NCBI RefSeq assembly: GCF_031127815.1
Contig: NZ_JARXHY010000005.1
Location: 1-64,000 of the forward strand
Length of the DNA stretch: 64,000 bases
From: Pelagicoccus sp. SDUM812003
GTDB lineage: Bacteria > Verrucomicrobiota > Verrucomicrobiia > Opitutales > Opitutaceae
Reading direction: 5' to 3'
In this document: piece after piece, positions 45,801-54,137 of the stretch
Layout of the letters: the number at the start of each line of letters is the position of its first letter
How positions within the stretch are numbered: position 1 is the stretch's first letter
The notes under the pieces: generated by a model
The model's input: the letters and a program-made list of their open reading frames with translations, nothing else
What the model was told of the DNA's origin: nothing
Database searches by the model: none
Position numbers and translations under genes: made by a program

Positions 45801-46064
45801 AGCGCGTCCGACTTCCAGCAGGGGCTCACCATCTCCCGACACCTGCAGACCATAGAGTCGGGTTTCCAGCGTTAGCGGATTGAAGCTCGCCTTCTCCACG
45901 GCGACCTCTCGCCCCAGCATTGCAGGTCCGCGCCTTTCCAGCTGCGATTTCAAGATAGCGGGAACTCCCCAAATGCCAAAGCACAGGTAGAGCGAAAACA
46001 GGACCAGCGCGGTCACGATCACGCGTTTCAGCCAAGGACGTTTTACAAGAAAGGAAGCACTCAT
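42882..46064 (-). CDS. Large AsmA/DUF748-like envelope protein
   Basis: A 1060-residue protein with one N-terminal helix (about 13-33) and a long periplasmic part of repeated beta-rich segments, typical of AsmA/DUF748 proteins that form lipid-conducting or outer-membrane-linked grooves. The tail (about 925-1020) has a charged low-complexity stretch rich in Glu, Pro and Ala. A segment near 800-845 with FDPGSIAISGETRSKVDSL resembles the DUF748/OmpA-like end. Role in envelope lipid or outer-membrane homeostasis is inferred. It is a single gene, divergent from the HAD gene with an 85-bp gap. Confidence 0.75.
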   Translation of the reverse strand: MSASFLVKRPWLKRVIVTALVLFSLYLCFGIWGVPAILKSQLERRGPAMLGREVAVEKASFNPLTLETRLYGLQVSGDGEPLLEVGRASVNPQIVSVFGQIEIKSVELSDVTARVAITEGGSMSFDDVLASLSEMSGEEEQTEPSGEPMRIRISDTDIRNVTIHFRDLSLEAPYEETLVLESLTGANLGTVPMKELETEGVGGDGSAYHWTFDALLRIASGGSLQMEGGALSLEPWSLSVSSSLQGVQLSSLQPYVSETMLAELAGEAGFDLAVDVTMAAEGETAPEIVVTGEARLGRFSLRDESKEHLRFQSLSLSGLMARLSSMEIEIARIGLLDPFLDLTLSEEGTPVLPQMKTSTAATASSSGAGGQAGNLSLKLAEFNAEGGAARFEDRSLESSFSTEFRDIEISIREISAMMRGEELSASALAQVDLSAFDGSLSLSGALASLEEGGDFSVSANGLDVSQFQPYVSEAANALLEKGRIRFDATGSFDLKGSITVTSNADLTDLQVAHLDEERQFFNLASLSIKSARFDGKELAVAEVEVVDPGLSVWQDEEDLNLYRIEKRIQEDFEKQVEVARETTGEEDLSVRLDRFLVRGGGLNFSDSTLVSTLRTRLTDFELLVENLSTDPLQVANFSISTEVDEGGRMKGEGAFQLADPEAQSDLSLTVNGFDMTAISPYWETYLGRKLAKGQFEIVSTYKIRNSQLEGTNSFRIDQLTLGDRVESSEAINLPVGFAISLLKDPSGMISYDGLRVSGDLSSPNVSIGGLILQTFGNLVLKAATSPFKFLAGMVGGSEDLDTIHFDPGSIAISGETRSKVDSLVKILNQRPALRLELIENTKMDEESAYLKKRYARHVLANPDFEPNSVVDLLADYDQSAFQAGLELSYDQLKEQEAQQQIADSRSEIETEQPEVNPKSKADADEALKTREKVNLLTRLARLIGLKRGDDSQKSDQADSGVAQASEAVSAKAEPTSEAPEPTEEPEPTAEEKFAYVLERLDRLELDPEWIRQLGHERMLAVKKALTDDGEIESSRIFIADTAAGDGAMSKSADLVLKLTD

Positions 46065-46149
46065 GTCTCGGGAACAACCTGTTCCAAAGCCCGAATTTTG
46101 GCAAGGATTGGGGTTGAGATAAGCTCGCTTTTCCGTCTCAACCCAAAGC

Positions 46150-46821
46150 GTGATTTCAAATCAGACCTTCGACGCGGTTGTCTGGGACATGGACGGCCTT
46201 ATCTTTGACACGGAGCGACTGTCCTTTCTGGCGTGGCAGCACGGGGCCAAAGCGCTTGGGCAGACCATCGACGAACCGATGTTCATCCGCCTCATCGGCA
46301 TGAATGCGGCGCGCATCAAAGCGTGCTTGAAGGAATGGCTTGGATCCTCGGTGGACGTCGAGGAGCTCACCCTCGAAGCCAGTCGGCGCTACGACGAGCT
46401 CATCGCCAATGGACCACCCTTGAAGCAAGGCGCCATCGACTGCCTCAGGTTTCTTAAGTCGCAATCCGTACCGCAGGCACTGGCCACCTCCTCCTCGCGG
46501 CGCTACGCGGAGCGAAAGCTCGGACACCATCAGCTTCTGGATCTATTCGACACTCTCGTCACCGGCGACCAGGTCGCCCACGGCAAGCCCGATCCAGAGC
46601 CTTACCTGACCGCGGCCCAGCGTCTTGGCGTCGATCCCGAGCGCTGCATCGCCTTCGAGGATTCGGTCAACGGAATCCACTCCGCTCACACTGCCGGCAT
46701 GTTCACCATTCTCGTGCCGGACATGGCGCCGCACGACCAAAGCTCGCTCTCAAAGGTGAAAAAGCAGTTCAGCTCGCTGAGCCACGCCTTGCCCTTTCTG
46801 CAGGAGCTGTTCACGCCCTGA
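46150..46821 (+). CDS. HAD-superfamily phosphatase/phosphoglucomutase-like
   Basis: A 223-residue class I HAD hydrolase of the beta-phosphoglucomutase-like group. Motif I DMDGLIFDTE, motif II in LATSSSRR, motif III in GKPDPEPYL, and motif IV in FEDSVNGIHSA are all intact. It may dephosphorylate a sugar phosphate or act as a mutase; the cap domain (about 25-95) cannot be matched to one substrate by eye. The start is GTG 46150; no in-frame ATG lies near it. It is followed by a convergent CE12 gene with a 23-bp gap. Confidence 0.86.
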   Translation: MISNQTFDAVVWDMDGLIFDTERLSFLAWQHGAKALGQTIDEPMFIRLIGMNAARIKACLKEWLGSSVDVEELTLEASRRYDELIANGPPLKQGAIDCLRFLKSQSVPQALATSSSRRYAERKLGHHQLLDLFDTLVTGDQVAHGKPDPEPYLTAAQRLGVDPERCIAFEDSVNGIHSAHTAGMFTILVPDMAPHDQSSLSKVKKQFSSLSHALPFLQELFTP

Positions 46822-46844
46822 ACGACACGGCCGGCGAAGAACGG

Positions 46845-47606
46845 CTAGCGCAGGCGATCCGCTAGCGGGTGCCCCATCTCGCGCAAGGCTCCTGCAAACA
46901 GCTCCGCATGAGCCCTAGCCCCCGCCTCGTTTAGGTGGGTGTCATCGCTCTTGCCGTCCGGATAGTTCTCATGCTCTCCCGGCTCCAGATGTAGAAACAG
47001 CTTTCGGGATTTCTCCGGTCCGAGTTCGAGCAGCATGTCTCGCGTCAGCGCCTCCATATCGATGTAAGCCGCCTCTACATCCCTAGCCACAGCCTGAGCC
47101 GCGTCCGGATATTCCCCATGCGTATCCTGAAGCGTGCCGTCCTCGTTGAACTTGCGGCGGCAAATCGAGCTCAGAATGATCACTTCGGCCCCTTTGGCTT
47201 GGGCTTCTTGAGCGAAACGGCGTAGATTGCTCGCATAGCCGTCCCAAGGAGCGGCGTAGCGCGAGGGATCGTGGCTCTTCTGGTCGTTGTGGCCAAATTC
47301 CACTATCAGAACGTCGCCTGCTTCAAGCTCCCCCAACGCCTCCTGCCAACGACCTTCGTCGATGAAGCTCTTGCTGCTGCGACCGTTGAGGGCTCGATTC
47401 GAAACGGAAACTCCGTCTTCGAAAAACGACTGCAACGCTTCGGCCCAACCGGTTTCGGGACGCCGATCGGCCTCTTTCTGGGCAGCGGTGGAATCACCGA
47501 TCACCACAATGGAAATCGGATCGGCCTGCGGCTTGGCCTGAAGACCTTGGACGCCCATCAAGCACAATGACGCAGCGAGGAGAAAAACGAACCTGAGCAA
47601 TGGCAT
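46845..47606 (-). CDS. Secreted CE12-type rhamnogalacturonan/xylan acetylesterase
   Basis: SGNH-fold esterase that removes acetyl groups from pectin or xylan. Block I is VVIGDSTAA with nucleophile Ser, then an NRALNGRSSKSF block, FGHNDQK (Asn), and the catalytic Asp-x-x-His in SDDTHLNEAG. Signal peptide from MPLLRFVFLL to about residue 24. ATG 47606 is preferred; a start at 47648 would precede this signal by 14 residues. Length 253. It is followed on the minus strand by the HAD gene in convergent orientation, and preceded by the xylA terminator. CE12 assignment is by motif; specificity (pectin versus xylan) is open. Confidence 0.84.
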   Translation of the reverse strand: MPLLRFVFLLAASLCLMGVQGLQAKPQADPISIVVIGDSTAAQKEADRRPETGWAEALQSFFEDGVSVSNRALNGRSSKSFIDEGRWQEALGELEAGDVLIVEFGHNDQKSHDPSRYAAPWDGYASNLRRFAQEAQAKGAEVIILSSICRRKFNEDGTLQDTHGEYPDAAQAVARDVEAAYIDMEALTRDMLLELGPEKSRKLFLHLEPGEHENYPDGKSDDTHLNEAGARAHAELFAGALREMGHPLADRLR

Positions 47607-47661
47607 GAGCGATAGCTTGGCAGGCTTTTCCCCAACGCGCCAGCACATCGTTAGAAAACGA

Positions 47662-47689
47662 AACAGGCGCGGCTGACGCCGCGCCTGTT
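47662..47689 (-). terminator. Rho-independent terminator of xylBA
   Basis: A 12-bp perfect stem (47662-47673 with 47678-47689) and a TGAC loop. On the minus strand it is followed by TTTCGTTTTC, a good U-tract. It lies 33 bp after the xylA stop. Confidence 0.85.
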
Positions 47690-47722
47690 CACTACGAATG
47701 AATAGAATCTATAAAAGACCTA

Positions 47723-49054
47723 CTAGAACAAAAAGTCGTTGATGATCTGTTCGTAGCGTTCCTGCTTGCCGCTGATGAGCTTTGGCTCGCCACCGTTTTT
47801 GCCGATCTCGTAAACGTCTTCCAAGGTGAGCTCGCCCTTTTCGAAAGCGGCGCCCTTGCCGGAGTCGAAGCTCGCGTAGCGTTCCTTGCGCATGCCCGGA
47901 AGCTTGGAATCGTTGAGCACCTTCTCCGCGATCAGGGCAGCGCGAGCGAACGCGTCCATGCCTGCGACGTGAGCGATGAAGATATCTTCGAGATCCGTGC
48001 TGTTGCGACGGGTCTTGGCGTCGAAGTTCACGCCACCGCCTTGCAGACCGCCAGCGCGGAGGAATACCAACATCGCTTCGGTGAGCTCGTTGATGTTCAT
48101 GGCGAACTGGTCAGTGTCCCAACCGTTCTGGTAGTCGCCGCGATTGGCGTCGATGCTGCCGAGCAATCCAGCGTCCGCAGCTACCTGCAGCTCGTGCTCG
48201 AAGGTGTGGCCAGCGAGGGTCGCGTGGTTCACTTCGATGTTGATCTTGAAGTCGTCGAGCAAGTCGTACTGACGCAGGAAGCCGATCACGGTTTCGCAGT
48301 CGAAGTCGTACTGGTGCTTGGAAGGCTCTGCTGGCTTCGGCTCGATGAAGAAGGTTCCCTTGAAGCCGTTCTTGCGAGCGTAGTCGCGAGCGAGCGTCAG
48401 CATGCGAGCAAGGTGCTCCTTCTCGCGCTTCATGTCGGTGTTGAGCAAGGACATGTAGCCTTCGCGGCCGCCCCAGAAAACGTAGTTTTCACCACCGAGA
48501 GCGATGGTCGCGTCGATCGCGTTCTTCAGCTGAGCGCCTGCGTAGGCGACCGTGGCGAAGTCCGGATTGGTGGAGGCGCCGTTCATGTAGCGCGGGTTGC
48601 TGAAGAGGTTGGCGGTACCCCAGAGCAGTTTCACGCCAGAAGCGGACATCTTCTCTTTCACGTACTCGACGGCAGCCTTCAGATTGGCTTCCGACTCGGA
48701 GAAGGTCGCGCCCTCTTCCACCATGTCGACATCGTGGAAACAGAAGTAGGGAGCTCCAATCTTCGTGATGAACTCGAACGCGGCGTCGGCCTTGTTCTTG
48801 GCGCGCTCCACGGCGTTTGCGCCTTCAGACCATGGGAAAACCTTGGTGCCAGGGCCGAAGGGGTCTCCACCCACTCCGCAGAAGGTATGCCAGTAGGCGA
48901 TGGAGAACTTGAACAGGTCCTTCATCTTCTTGCCGCAAACTTCCTGATCCGGGTTGTACCACTTAAAAGCGAGCGGATTGTCGCTGTCGCGACCTTCGAA
49001 CTTAATCTCCCCAATGCCTGGGAAGTACTCTTTGTCTCCTGTGATGATGCTCAT
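47723..49054 (-). CDS. xylA: Xylose isomerase
   Basis: Metal-dependent isomerase turning D-xylose to D-xylulose. The 443-residue protein has the class II length and hallmark segments: [13 protein letters not shown] (catalytic His region), [33 protein letters not shown], and [16 protein letters not shown], together supplying the metal ligands. It follows xylB by 48 bp on the minus strand and is followed by a strong terminator, so xylBA is an operon. Control by the divergent AraC-type gene is inferred. Confidence 0.96.
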   Translation of the reverse strand: MSIITGDKEYFPGIGEIKFEGRDSDNPLAFKWYNPDQEVCGKKMKDLFKFSIAYWHTFCGVGGDPFGPGTKVFPWSEGANAVERAKNKADAAFEFITKIGAPYFCFHDVDMVEEGATFSESEANLKAAVEYVKEKMSASGVKLLWGTANLFSNPRYMNGASTNPDFATVAYAGAQLKNAIDATIALGGENYVFWGGREGYMSLLNTDMKREKEHLARMLTLARDYARKNGFKGTFFIEPKPAEPSKHQYDFDCETVIGFLRQYDLLDDFKINIEVNHATLAGHTFEHELQVAADAGLLGSIDANRGDYQNGWDTDQFAMNINELTEAMLVFLRAGGLQGGGVNFDAKTRRNSTDLEDIFIAHVAGMDAFARAALIAEKVLNDSKLPGMRKERYASFDSGKGAAFEKGELTLEDVYEIGKNGGEPKLISGKQERYEQIINDFLF

Positions 49055-49102
49055 ATGCGATGATGATTTGTTAAATCGATGGGGGTTTGAAGGTTAGGTT
49101 TC

Positions 49103-50578
49103 TTAAGAGAGTTTTGCGTGCAGCGCCGACTTCCAGCGCTCGTAGGCTTCGGAGTAAGCTCCGCTTTTCGGCTCGATCGTTCCGACCTGCTTCAAGGAGG
49201 AGAACGCTTCCTCCAGCGATCCGTAGACGCCTGCTCCCACGCCCGCTCCGCGAGCAGCTCCCAGGGAGCCATCCGTCTCGTAAAGCTCGATCCCAGCTCC
49301 GCTCACGCCGGCCAGGGTTTCGCAAAATAGCGGACTGAGGAACATGTTGGCCTTGCCGGCCCGAATTTTGGTGATGTCCAGCCCAAGCGGCTTCATCAGC
49401 TCGATGCCGTACTGGAAGGAGAACACGATGCCCTCCTGCAAGGCCCGGCAAAGGTGACCGCGTCCGTGGCGATTGAAATCGAGTCCGGCCATGCTGGCGC
49501 CTGGATTGCGGTTGCAAAGCACGCGCTCGGCTCCGTTGCCGAACGGCAAGGCGGTGAGGCCTTCGGATCCCACCGGCACCGCTTCCGCGAGCTTATTCAT
49601 CTCGGGATAGGAAAGCCCGCCAAGCATGCGGCGTGTCCACGAATTGAAAATGCCAGTGCCATTGATGCACAGCAGAACGCCCAAGCGCGGCGCCTCTGCG
49701 GTGTGATTGACGTGGAGAAAGGTGTTCACGCGGGACTGCGGATCGTATTTCACCTGGTCGGTGACGCCGTAAACGACACCGGAAGTGCCTGCGGTCGCGG
49801 CGATTTCGCCAGGTTGCAGCACGTTGAGCGACAGAGCGTTGTTAGGCTGATCGCCCGCTCGATAAGCGACTGGAGTGCCTGCATGTAGACCGAAGTCGTC
49901 CGCCGCCTTCTTCGTAAGCTTCGCTTGTACCGAAAATGTGGGTACGACCTCGGGAATGAGATCAGGGGAAAACCCGGACTGCTCCAACAGAAAATCGCAG
50001 ATCTGATTGTTCTTGAAATCCCAGAAAATTCCTTCCGAGAGGCCCGACGCGGTGGTCTGCGCCTCGCCCGTCAGCTTCATGGCCAGCCAATCGCCCGGGA
50101 GCATGACCTTGTCGATCTTAGCGTAGATCTCCGGCTGGTTCTCCTTAACCCAAGCCAGCTTCATCGCAGTGAAATTGCCGGGAGAGTTCAGCAAATGCGC
50201 TAGGCACTTTTCGCCTCCGATGGCATCGAACGCGGCTTGTCCATAGCTGACGGCGCGACTGTCGCACCAGATAATAGCGGGCCGAAGCACTTCCTTCGCC
50301 TTGTCGACGCAAACCAGGCCATGCATCTGATAGGAGATACCGATGCCTTCCACGGACTCGCCAGTGATGCGGGCAGCGGTCATCGCCTCGCGAACCGCGA
50401 TGCGGGCGTTGTCATACCAGGTCTGCGGATCCTGCTCGGCGAAACCCGCTTGCGGGGATTCGATGACCAGCTCCTCCTTGGGAGCGAACGCGTCACCTAC
50501 GCAAGCGCCAGTCTCTATGTCTAGCACAGCGGCCTTCACGGAAGAGCTGCCAACGTCGATACCAATCAAATAAGCCAT
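49103..50578 (-). CDS. xylB: Xylulokinase
   Basis: FGGY kinase that phosphorylates D-xylulose to xylulose 5-phosphate for the pentose phosphate pathway. The 491-residue protein begins MAYLIGIDVGSSSVKAAV, has the MHGL substrate contact (IGISYQMHGLV), DWLAMKLTG of the first domain, the ATP-site GTSGVVY, and the central GNGAERVLCN region of the second domain. The start at ATG 50578 is at the conserved N-terminus. First gene of xylBA; the 233-bp region to the divergent AraC-type gene carries inverted repeats. Confidence 0.95.
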   Translation of the reverse strand: MAYLIGIDVGSSSVKAAVLDIETGACVGDAFAPKEELVIESPQAGFAEQDPQTWYDNARIAVREAMTAARITGESVEGIGISYQMHGLVCVDKAKEVLRPAIIWCDSRAVSYGQAAFDAIGGEKCLAHLLNSPGNFTAMKLAWVKENQPEIYAKIDKVMLPGDWLAMKLTGEAQTTASGLSEGIFWDFKNNQICDFLLEQSGFSPDLIPEVVPTFSVQAKLTKKAADDFGLHAGTPVAYRAGDQPNNALSLNVLQPGEIAATAGTSGVVYGVTDQVKYDPQSRVNTFLHVNHTAEAPRLGVLLCINGTGIFNSWTRRMLGGLSYPEMNKLAEAVPVGSEGLTALPFGNGAERVLCNRNPGASMAGLDFNRHGRGHLCRALQEGIVFSFQYGIELMKPLGLDITKIRAGKANMFLSPLFCETLAGVSGAGIELYETDGSLGAARGAGVGAGVYGSLEEAFSSLKQVGTIEPKSGAYSEAYERWKSALHAKLS

Positions 50579-50715
50579 GTCGGGAAGTGAATCTGGGTTA
50601 ACTCGTAAAATGGGGAGGGTCGGGAGTATCGCATGATTCTCGAAATTTCGCCTTTAAAATCCGCTCAAATACTAGCATTATTTTCTCACTCTTTCTTCTG
50701 ACGCAAAAATCGAGC

Positions 50716-50749
50716 CGCTACGTTTTGTCTTTCAACATCTTACGTAGCG
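50716..50749. promoter_or_regulatory. Inverted repeat between xylB and the AraC-type gene, candidate operator
   Basis: CGCTACGT (50716-50723) and ACGTAGCG (50742-50749) form a perfect 8-bp inverted repeat with 18 bp between arms. In addition AACTCGTA occurs twice on the plus strand (50603-50610, 50755-50762), and ACGCAAAAA- and GCGCAAAAAA-type blocks flank the arms. The location between divergent sugar genes suggests the AraC-type regulator or another factor binds here. No footprint evidence is available. Confidence 0.4.
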
Positions 50750-50811
50750 CAAAAAACTCGTAAGTTCGCGTACTAAAGGAAAGACCGCAGCGTAAATGGA
50801 GGAACAGAAGC

Positions 50812-51729
50812 ATTAAGAACCCATCAACCGAGTTAATTCAAGGTATTGTCGCGGAGGGAATTAACTACTTCGACGATCCGCAGTACCCCCTCACCGCGCG
50901 CCGCGTGAAATCTGGGCAGGAGCACAAGATCACCCACGAGCACGACCTCACGGAGGTCCGGCATACGCACGACTTTTGCGAACTCGCTCTCATCACCAAG
51001 GGAAGCGCCATGCATTGGCTCGAAGGGGCGGAGTTCCCCATTTCGGCTGGCGACGTCTTCGTGCTCCAAGGCAAGCAGGCCCACTACTACTACGACCTGC
51101 AAGGGCTGGAGATGATCAACATCATGTACGATCCCAGCCAACTGAACCTCCCTGAGAATCGTCTCAGAAAGATCCCCGGCTATCGAGCCCTCTTCTTGCT
51201 CGAACCGCTTTTTCGCAAGCAGCACAAGTTCACCAGCCACCTCCACCTCCGCCGCTCCTCGCTGGCCCATTGCGAGCGCATCGCCAGCGAGCTGGAAACG
51301 GAAATCCACGAGCAGCAGGAAGGCTACGAAGTAGCGATGTTCAGCAAGTTCGTCGAGCTGGTCGTCTATCTGTCGCGCTTGTACCACAAGTCGGAATCCA
51401 CCAACGCGGAAGCCCTTCTGCGCGTGGCGAAGGTGATCGGATCCATCGAAGACGAGTTTGCGAGGCCTTGGAAAATCGAGGACTTCGCCGCCATGGCCCA
51501 CATGTCGCGCAGCAACTTCATGCGCGTCTTTCGCACCGCCACCGGACAGACGCCGATCGACTACTTGCTCAATCTGCGCATCCAAAAATCAACTACGCTG
51601 CTCACTCGCACGAACCGACCCGTTTCCGAAATCGCGTTCGAGGTCGGCTTCAATGACAGCAACTACTTCTCGCGTCAGTTCAAACGAGCGCATGGCACCT
51701 CGCCTTTGAGCTACCGCAGAGCTCACTAA
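50812..51729 (+). CDS. AraC-family regulator, likely xylose-responsive, with probable ATT start
   Basis: Transcription factor of 305 residues: a Cupin-like sensor domain (about 20-140, with EHDLTEVRHTHDF) and a C-terminal AraC DNA-binding domain (about 200-300, DFAAMAHMSRSNFMRVF, then GFNDSNYFSRQFKR). The first ATG/GTG in frame is GTG 50905, but coding sequence continues upstream without a stop, reading KNPSTELIQGIVAEGINYF and then YPLTARR, before an ATT at 50812. GGAGG at 50798-50802 is 9 bases before it, whereas no such site precedes the GTG. I therefore choose ATT. It probably controls the divergent xylBA. Confidence 0.8.
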   Translation: MKNPSTELIQGIVAEGINYFDDPQYPLTARRVKSGQEHKITHEHDLTEVRHTHDFCELALITKGSAMHWLEGAEFPISAGDVFVLQGKQAHYYYDLQGLEMINIMYDPSQLNLPENRLRKIPGYRALFLLEPLFRKQHKFTSHLHLRRSSLAHCERIASELETEIHEQQEGYEVAMFSKFVELVVYLSRLYHKSESTNAEALLRVAKVIGSIEDEFARPWKIEDFAAMAHMSRSNFMRVFRTATGQTPIDYLLNLRIQKSTTLLTRTNRPVSEIAFEVGFNDSNYFSRQFKRAHGTSPLSYRRAH

Positions 51730-51784
51730 AAAGGCGCTCCCTAAAAAGGGCGCCCGATGGGATCGAAGAGCTACGCGACGCAAA

Positions 51785-52384
51785 CTAGGCGTTGCTGTCC
51801 TGCTCGATCCTTTTGCGCAAGCTGGACGGCACGAAACTATCCGCGAGAAATCCAAGAGCTCCCTTAGCGTCCGAAAGAACGTACTCGATCTCCTGATCCA
51901 GCGGATTCTTCCAACCGGCGCCCATCTCCAGCAGGTTGTCGCCTAAGTCCTCCACCGTCTCGACCGACGCGTCGTCCGGCAACGCTTGCACGATCTGGGT
52001 GGCGGTCTCCACGTCTTGACGATGGCTCATCCAGTTCTGCACGGCATAAATGGCGATGGCGCAGGCGATGGCTCCGGACCCGATGGATCGAACCCACGGA
52101 ACCCAAGCGGAGGAAGCTGGGGCGTCCTCTTCCTTGCGAGCGAGTTCCGCAGCATAGTCCTCCCGCGTGATTTGCGTCATCACGCGATTCGCCATGCCTT
52201 CGCATTCCCACGCCGTATTCGACGTTTCGCTACGCTTTCGCAAGCAGCGAGTCAGCTCGTCACCGCGGCGAAGCTCCTCCTCGAGCGCATTATCCTTAGA
52301 GCAAGCGGCTCGCAGCCACTTCGGCAGCGGCTTGTCGCTCGCCTGATACCAGTTGATTAGAAATCTGTTGATCGCTTGTTTCAT
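51785..52384 (-). CDS. Anti-sigma-factor-like membrane protein
   Basis: A 199-residue protein with a cytoplasmic N-terminal part rich in charged helices (1-97), one membrane helix (about 99-118), and a periplasmic C-terminal part (119-199). This topology and its place directly after an ECF sigma gene (4-base overlap) suggest an anti-sigma factor. It has no ZAS zinc motif (HxxxCxxC). The assignment rests on context and topology, not on a motif. It is the last gene of the three-gene operon. Confidence 0.55.
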   Translation of the reverse strand: MKQAINRFLINWYQASDKPLPKWLRAACSKDNALEEELRRGDELTRCLRKRSETSNTAWECEGMANRVMTQITREDYAAELARKEEDAPASSAWVPWVRSIGSGAIACAIAIYAVQNWMSHRQDVETATQIVQALPDDASVETVEDLGDNLLEMGAGWKNPLDQEIEYVLSDAKGALGFLADSFVPSSLRKRIEQDSNA

Positions 52385-52980
52385 ACCTGTTCCTCCCTTC
52401 CGGCGGACTTTCTCATCTTCTTGAGCTGGTTTCGGGCTCTGAAGAGGATGATCTTAACATTGGTCTGGGACTTTCCCAGAATGCGCGAAATCTCCTCGAT
52501 CGAAAGGTCGTCGACGTATTTCAGGGTCAAGGCCTCTCGAAAAACCGGTTTCAGCGAAGTCGCCGCCTCCCAGACCCAGGAAAGTTCGTCCTCCTGCGAG
52601 GCCTCCTCGTCTGGCGTCTGCGACGTTTCGACTAGATCGTACTCCAGCGACTCGGTCGGCTTGGTATCGCGGAAATGGTTGTAGGCGGTGCGGCGGGCGA
52701 TGGTGTAAAGCCAGGTGGAAAAGCTGTAACGATTGTCGTAGCGGTGCAGGTTCCGGTAAGCCTTCACAAACGTATCCTGCACCAGATCCTCCGCATCCTG
52801 GCGGTTCCGAGTGTAGCGATAGAGGAAGTTGCACAGCCGCGCCTGATGCTCGCTCACCAGAGCGGCGAAATCGGAACGCGTCATCACGTCTCCGTTGGGA
52901 GTCGTGCTTCGTTCGCTTACGTTTTGAGCAGCGCTGGCCACTGGTTCGATTCCTGTCAAAAAGCTGGCTACGTCGTTCAT
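52381..52980 (-). CDS. ECF-family RNA polymerase sigma factor
   Basis: A 199-residue ECF sigma factor. Region 2 holds YRYTRNRQDAEDLVQDTFVK and FSTWLYTIARR (core binding and -10 recognition). Region 4 has LTLKYVDDLSIEEISRILG and TNVKIILFRARNQLKK, the -35-binding helix-turn-helix. ATG 52980 overlaps the upstream secreted-protein gene by 4 bases. An N-terminal extension of about 30 residues precedes region 2. It is followed by an anti-sigma-like gene. An unusual secreted gene precedes it, so the signal may be sensed outside the cytoplasm. Confidence 0.93.
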   Translation of the reverse strand: MNDVASFLTGIEPVASAAQNVSERSTTPNGDVMTRSDFAALVSEHQARLCNFLYRYTRNRQDAEDLVQDTFVKAYRNLHRYDNRYSFSTWLYTIARRTAYNHFRDTKPTESLEYDLVETSQTPDEEASQEDELSWVWEAATSLKPVFREALTLKYVDDLSIEEISRILGKSQTNVKIILFRARNQLKKMRKSAGREEQV

Positions 52981-54110
52981 GATCCGCGGGCGCTGCACTC
53001 CTGGCAACACTCGATCGCGGATCGCGCGAGTTCTTGCGTAGGTGCGATACGCGTTTCCTGGTTTGACTTTGCGGGCGCGGAGCTGGAGCGCGGCTGGGCC
53101 TTCTCCTGAGGCGCCGCTTGCTGATGGCCTTCCTGAGCTTCCGTAGGCCGTCCGGCTCCATGGGCCTTGCCACCCTTTTCCTGGATGATGTCCGAAAGCA
53201 AATCCCTCACCTTCTCCACTGGATACCTAAAATCGATCGATACCCAGCTCCTACCCTGCTCCACCTGCACGCGATTCACCACATCCATCAGCCCTTCGTT
53301 CTCTACTTGAGCGAATGAAGCCAAAGCCAGCATGCCTTGCACGATTCGGTAGAGCTGCGTCGAGACCTCTGGTCCGGAGGTGGATAGCACGAGATTGGCT
53401 CGAAAATCCTCCTTGTCCTCGCCGATGGAGAGCTGGCCGCCCTTGGTCTTCTGCAAAATGCGAGCCTGCGGCGGCATGTTTTTCAGTCCATCGAGCCCGG
53501 TTGCCGTGGCGATGAGAAAGAAGCCCTCCTCCTCGTTCAACAGCAGGCCGCTCGGATCGTTCTCCAGACTGGCCGATTTTCCTTGCACCACCTGATAGGC
53601 CGCTTCGATCTGCTCGTACTGCTTGCTCGCGATGAGCAGCTTCTTGTTCGGAAAGGCGAAATAGAGTTCCTCGTCGAGCACGTAGGAGGCGAACGGGCGG
53701 TCTTCCACCCGCTTGAAATTGATCTCGGAATCCTCCTGCAGCTCTTGGTGCGCGATGAATCCATCGAAAATAGTCTGCAGGCGCTCGCCGGTCTCCACCA
53801 GCAGCACCCCATCAATCTCCCCGCTCTCCACTCCCAAGGTTTCGCCGTAGGCGGTGACGGAATGGATCTCAGCGAGCAGTTGGTCGATATCCACCGTCAC
53901 CGATCCCTGATTGTTCCGGGCGATCTCCTCCTTGAGATGACCGATCGCCATCCCGCTGAGCGATGCCTTCATCACTTGCTCCATGTCTATGTGGGCGAGC
54001 CACTTAGCATCCTTGGCAACGTTAGATTTCTCGAGTGGCGCCGCGATGATTGCTTGAGCCGCAATACAGGCTCCCGCGAAAAGTCGTCCTACTAATTTGA
54101 TGCTAGTCAT
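52977..54110 (-). CDS. Exported protein of unknown function, first gene of sigma operon
   Basis: A 377-residue protein with a signal peptide (1-24, MTSIKLV...IIAA). The mature part resembles an alpha/beta secreted domain with WLAHIDMEQVMKASL at the start and no catalytic motif I can name. The last 60 residues are low-complexity (Gln, Ala, Pro, Lys, Arg) and end with CCQECSARGS. The stop overlaps the sigma gene by 4 bases. A secreted protein co-translated with a sigma factor could be the sensor or target of the regulatory circuit. I do not recognise the family. Confidence 0.6.
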   Translation of the reverse strand: MTSIKLVGRLFAGACIAAQAIIAAPLEKSNVAKDAKWLAHIDMEQVMKASLSGMAIGHLKEEIARNNQGSVTVDIDQLLAEIHSVTAYGETLGVESGEIDGVLLVETGERLQTIFDGFIAHQELQEDSEINFKRVEDRPFASYVLDEELYFAFPNKKLLIASKQYEQIEAAYQVVQGKSASLENDPSGLLLNEEEGFFLIATATGLDGLKNMPPQARILQKTKGGQLSIGEDKEDFRANLVLSTSGPEVSTQLYRIVQGMLALASFAQVENEGLMDVVNRVQVEQGRSWVSIDFRYPVEKVRDLLSDIIQEKGGKAHGAGRPTEAQEGHQQAAPQEKAQPRSSSAPAKSNQETRIAPTQELARSAIECCQECSARGS

Positions 54111-54137
54111 ATTCGTTTGGTGTTATGTCCGTTTATT

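Noticed and set aside
47969-49063. A 364-residue open frame antisense to xylA
   Set aside because: xylA has all active-site motifs on the minus strand; the plus-strand frame has none and would need to overlap it completely.
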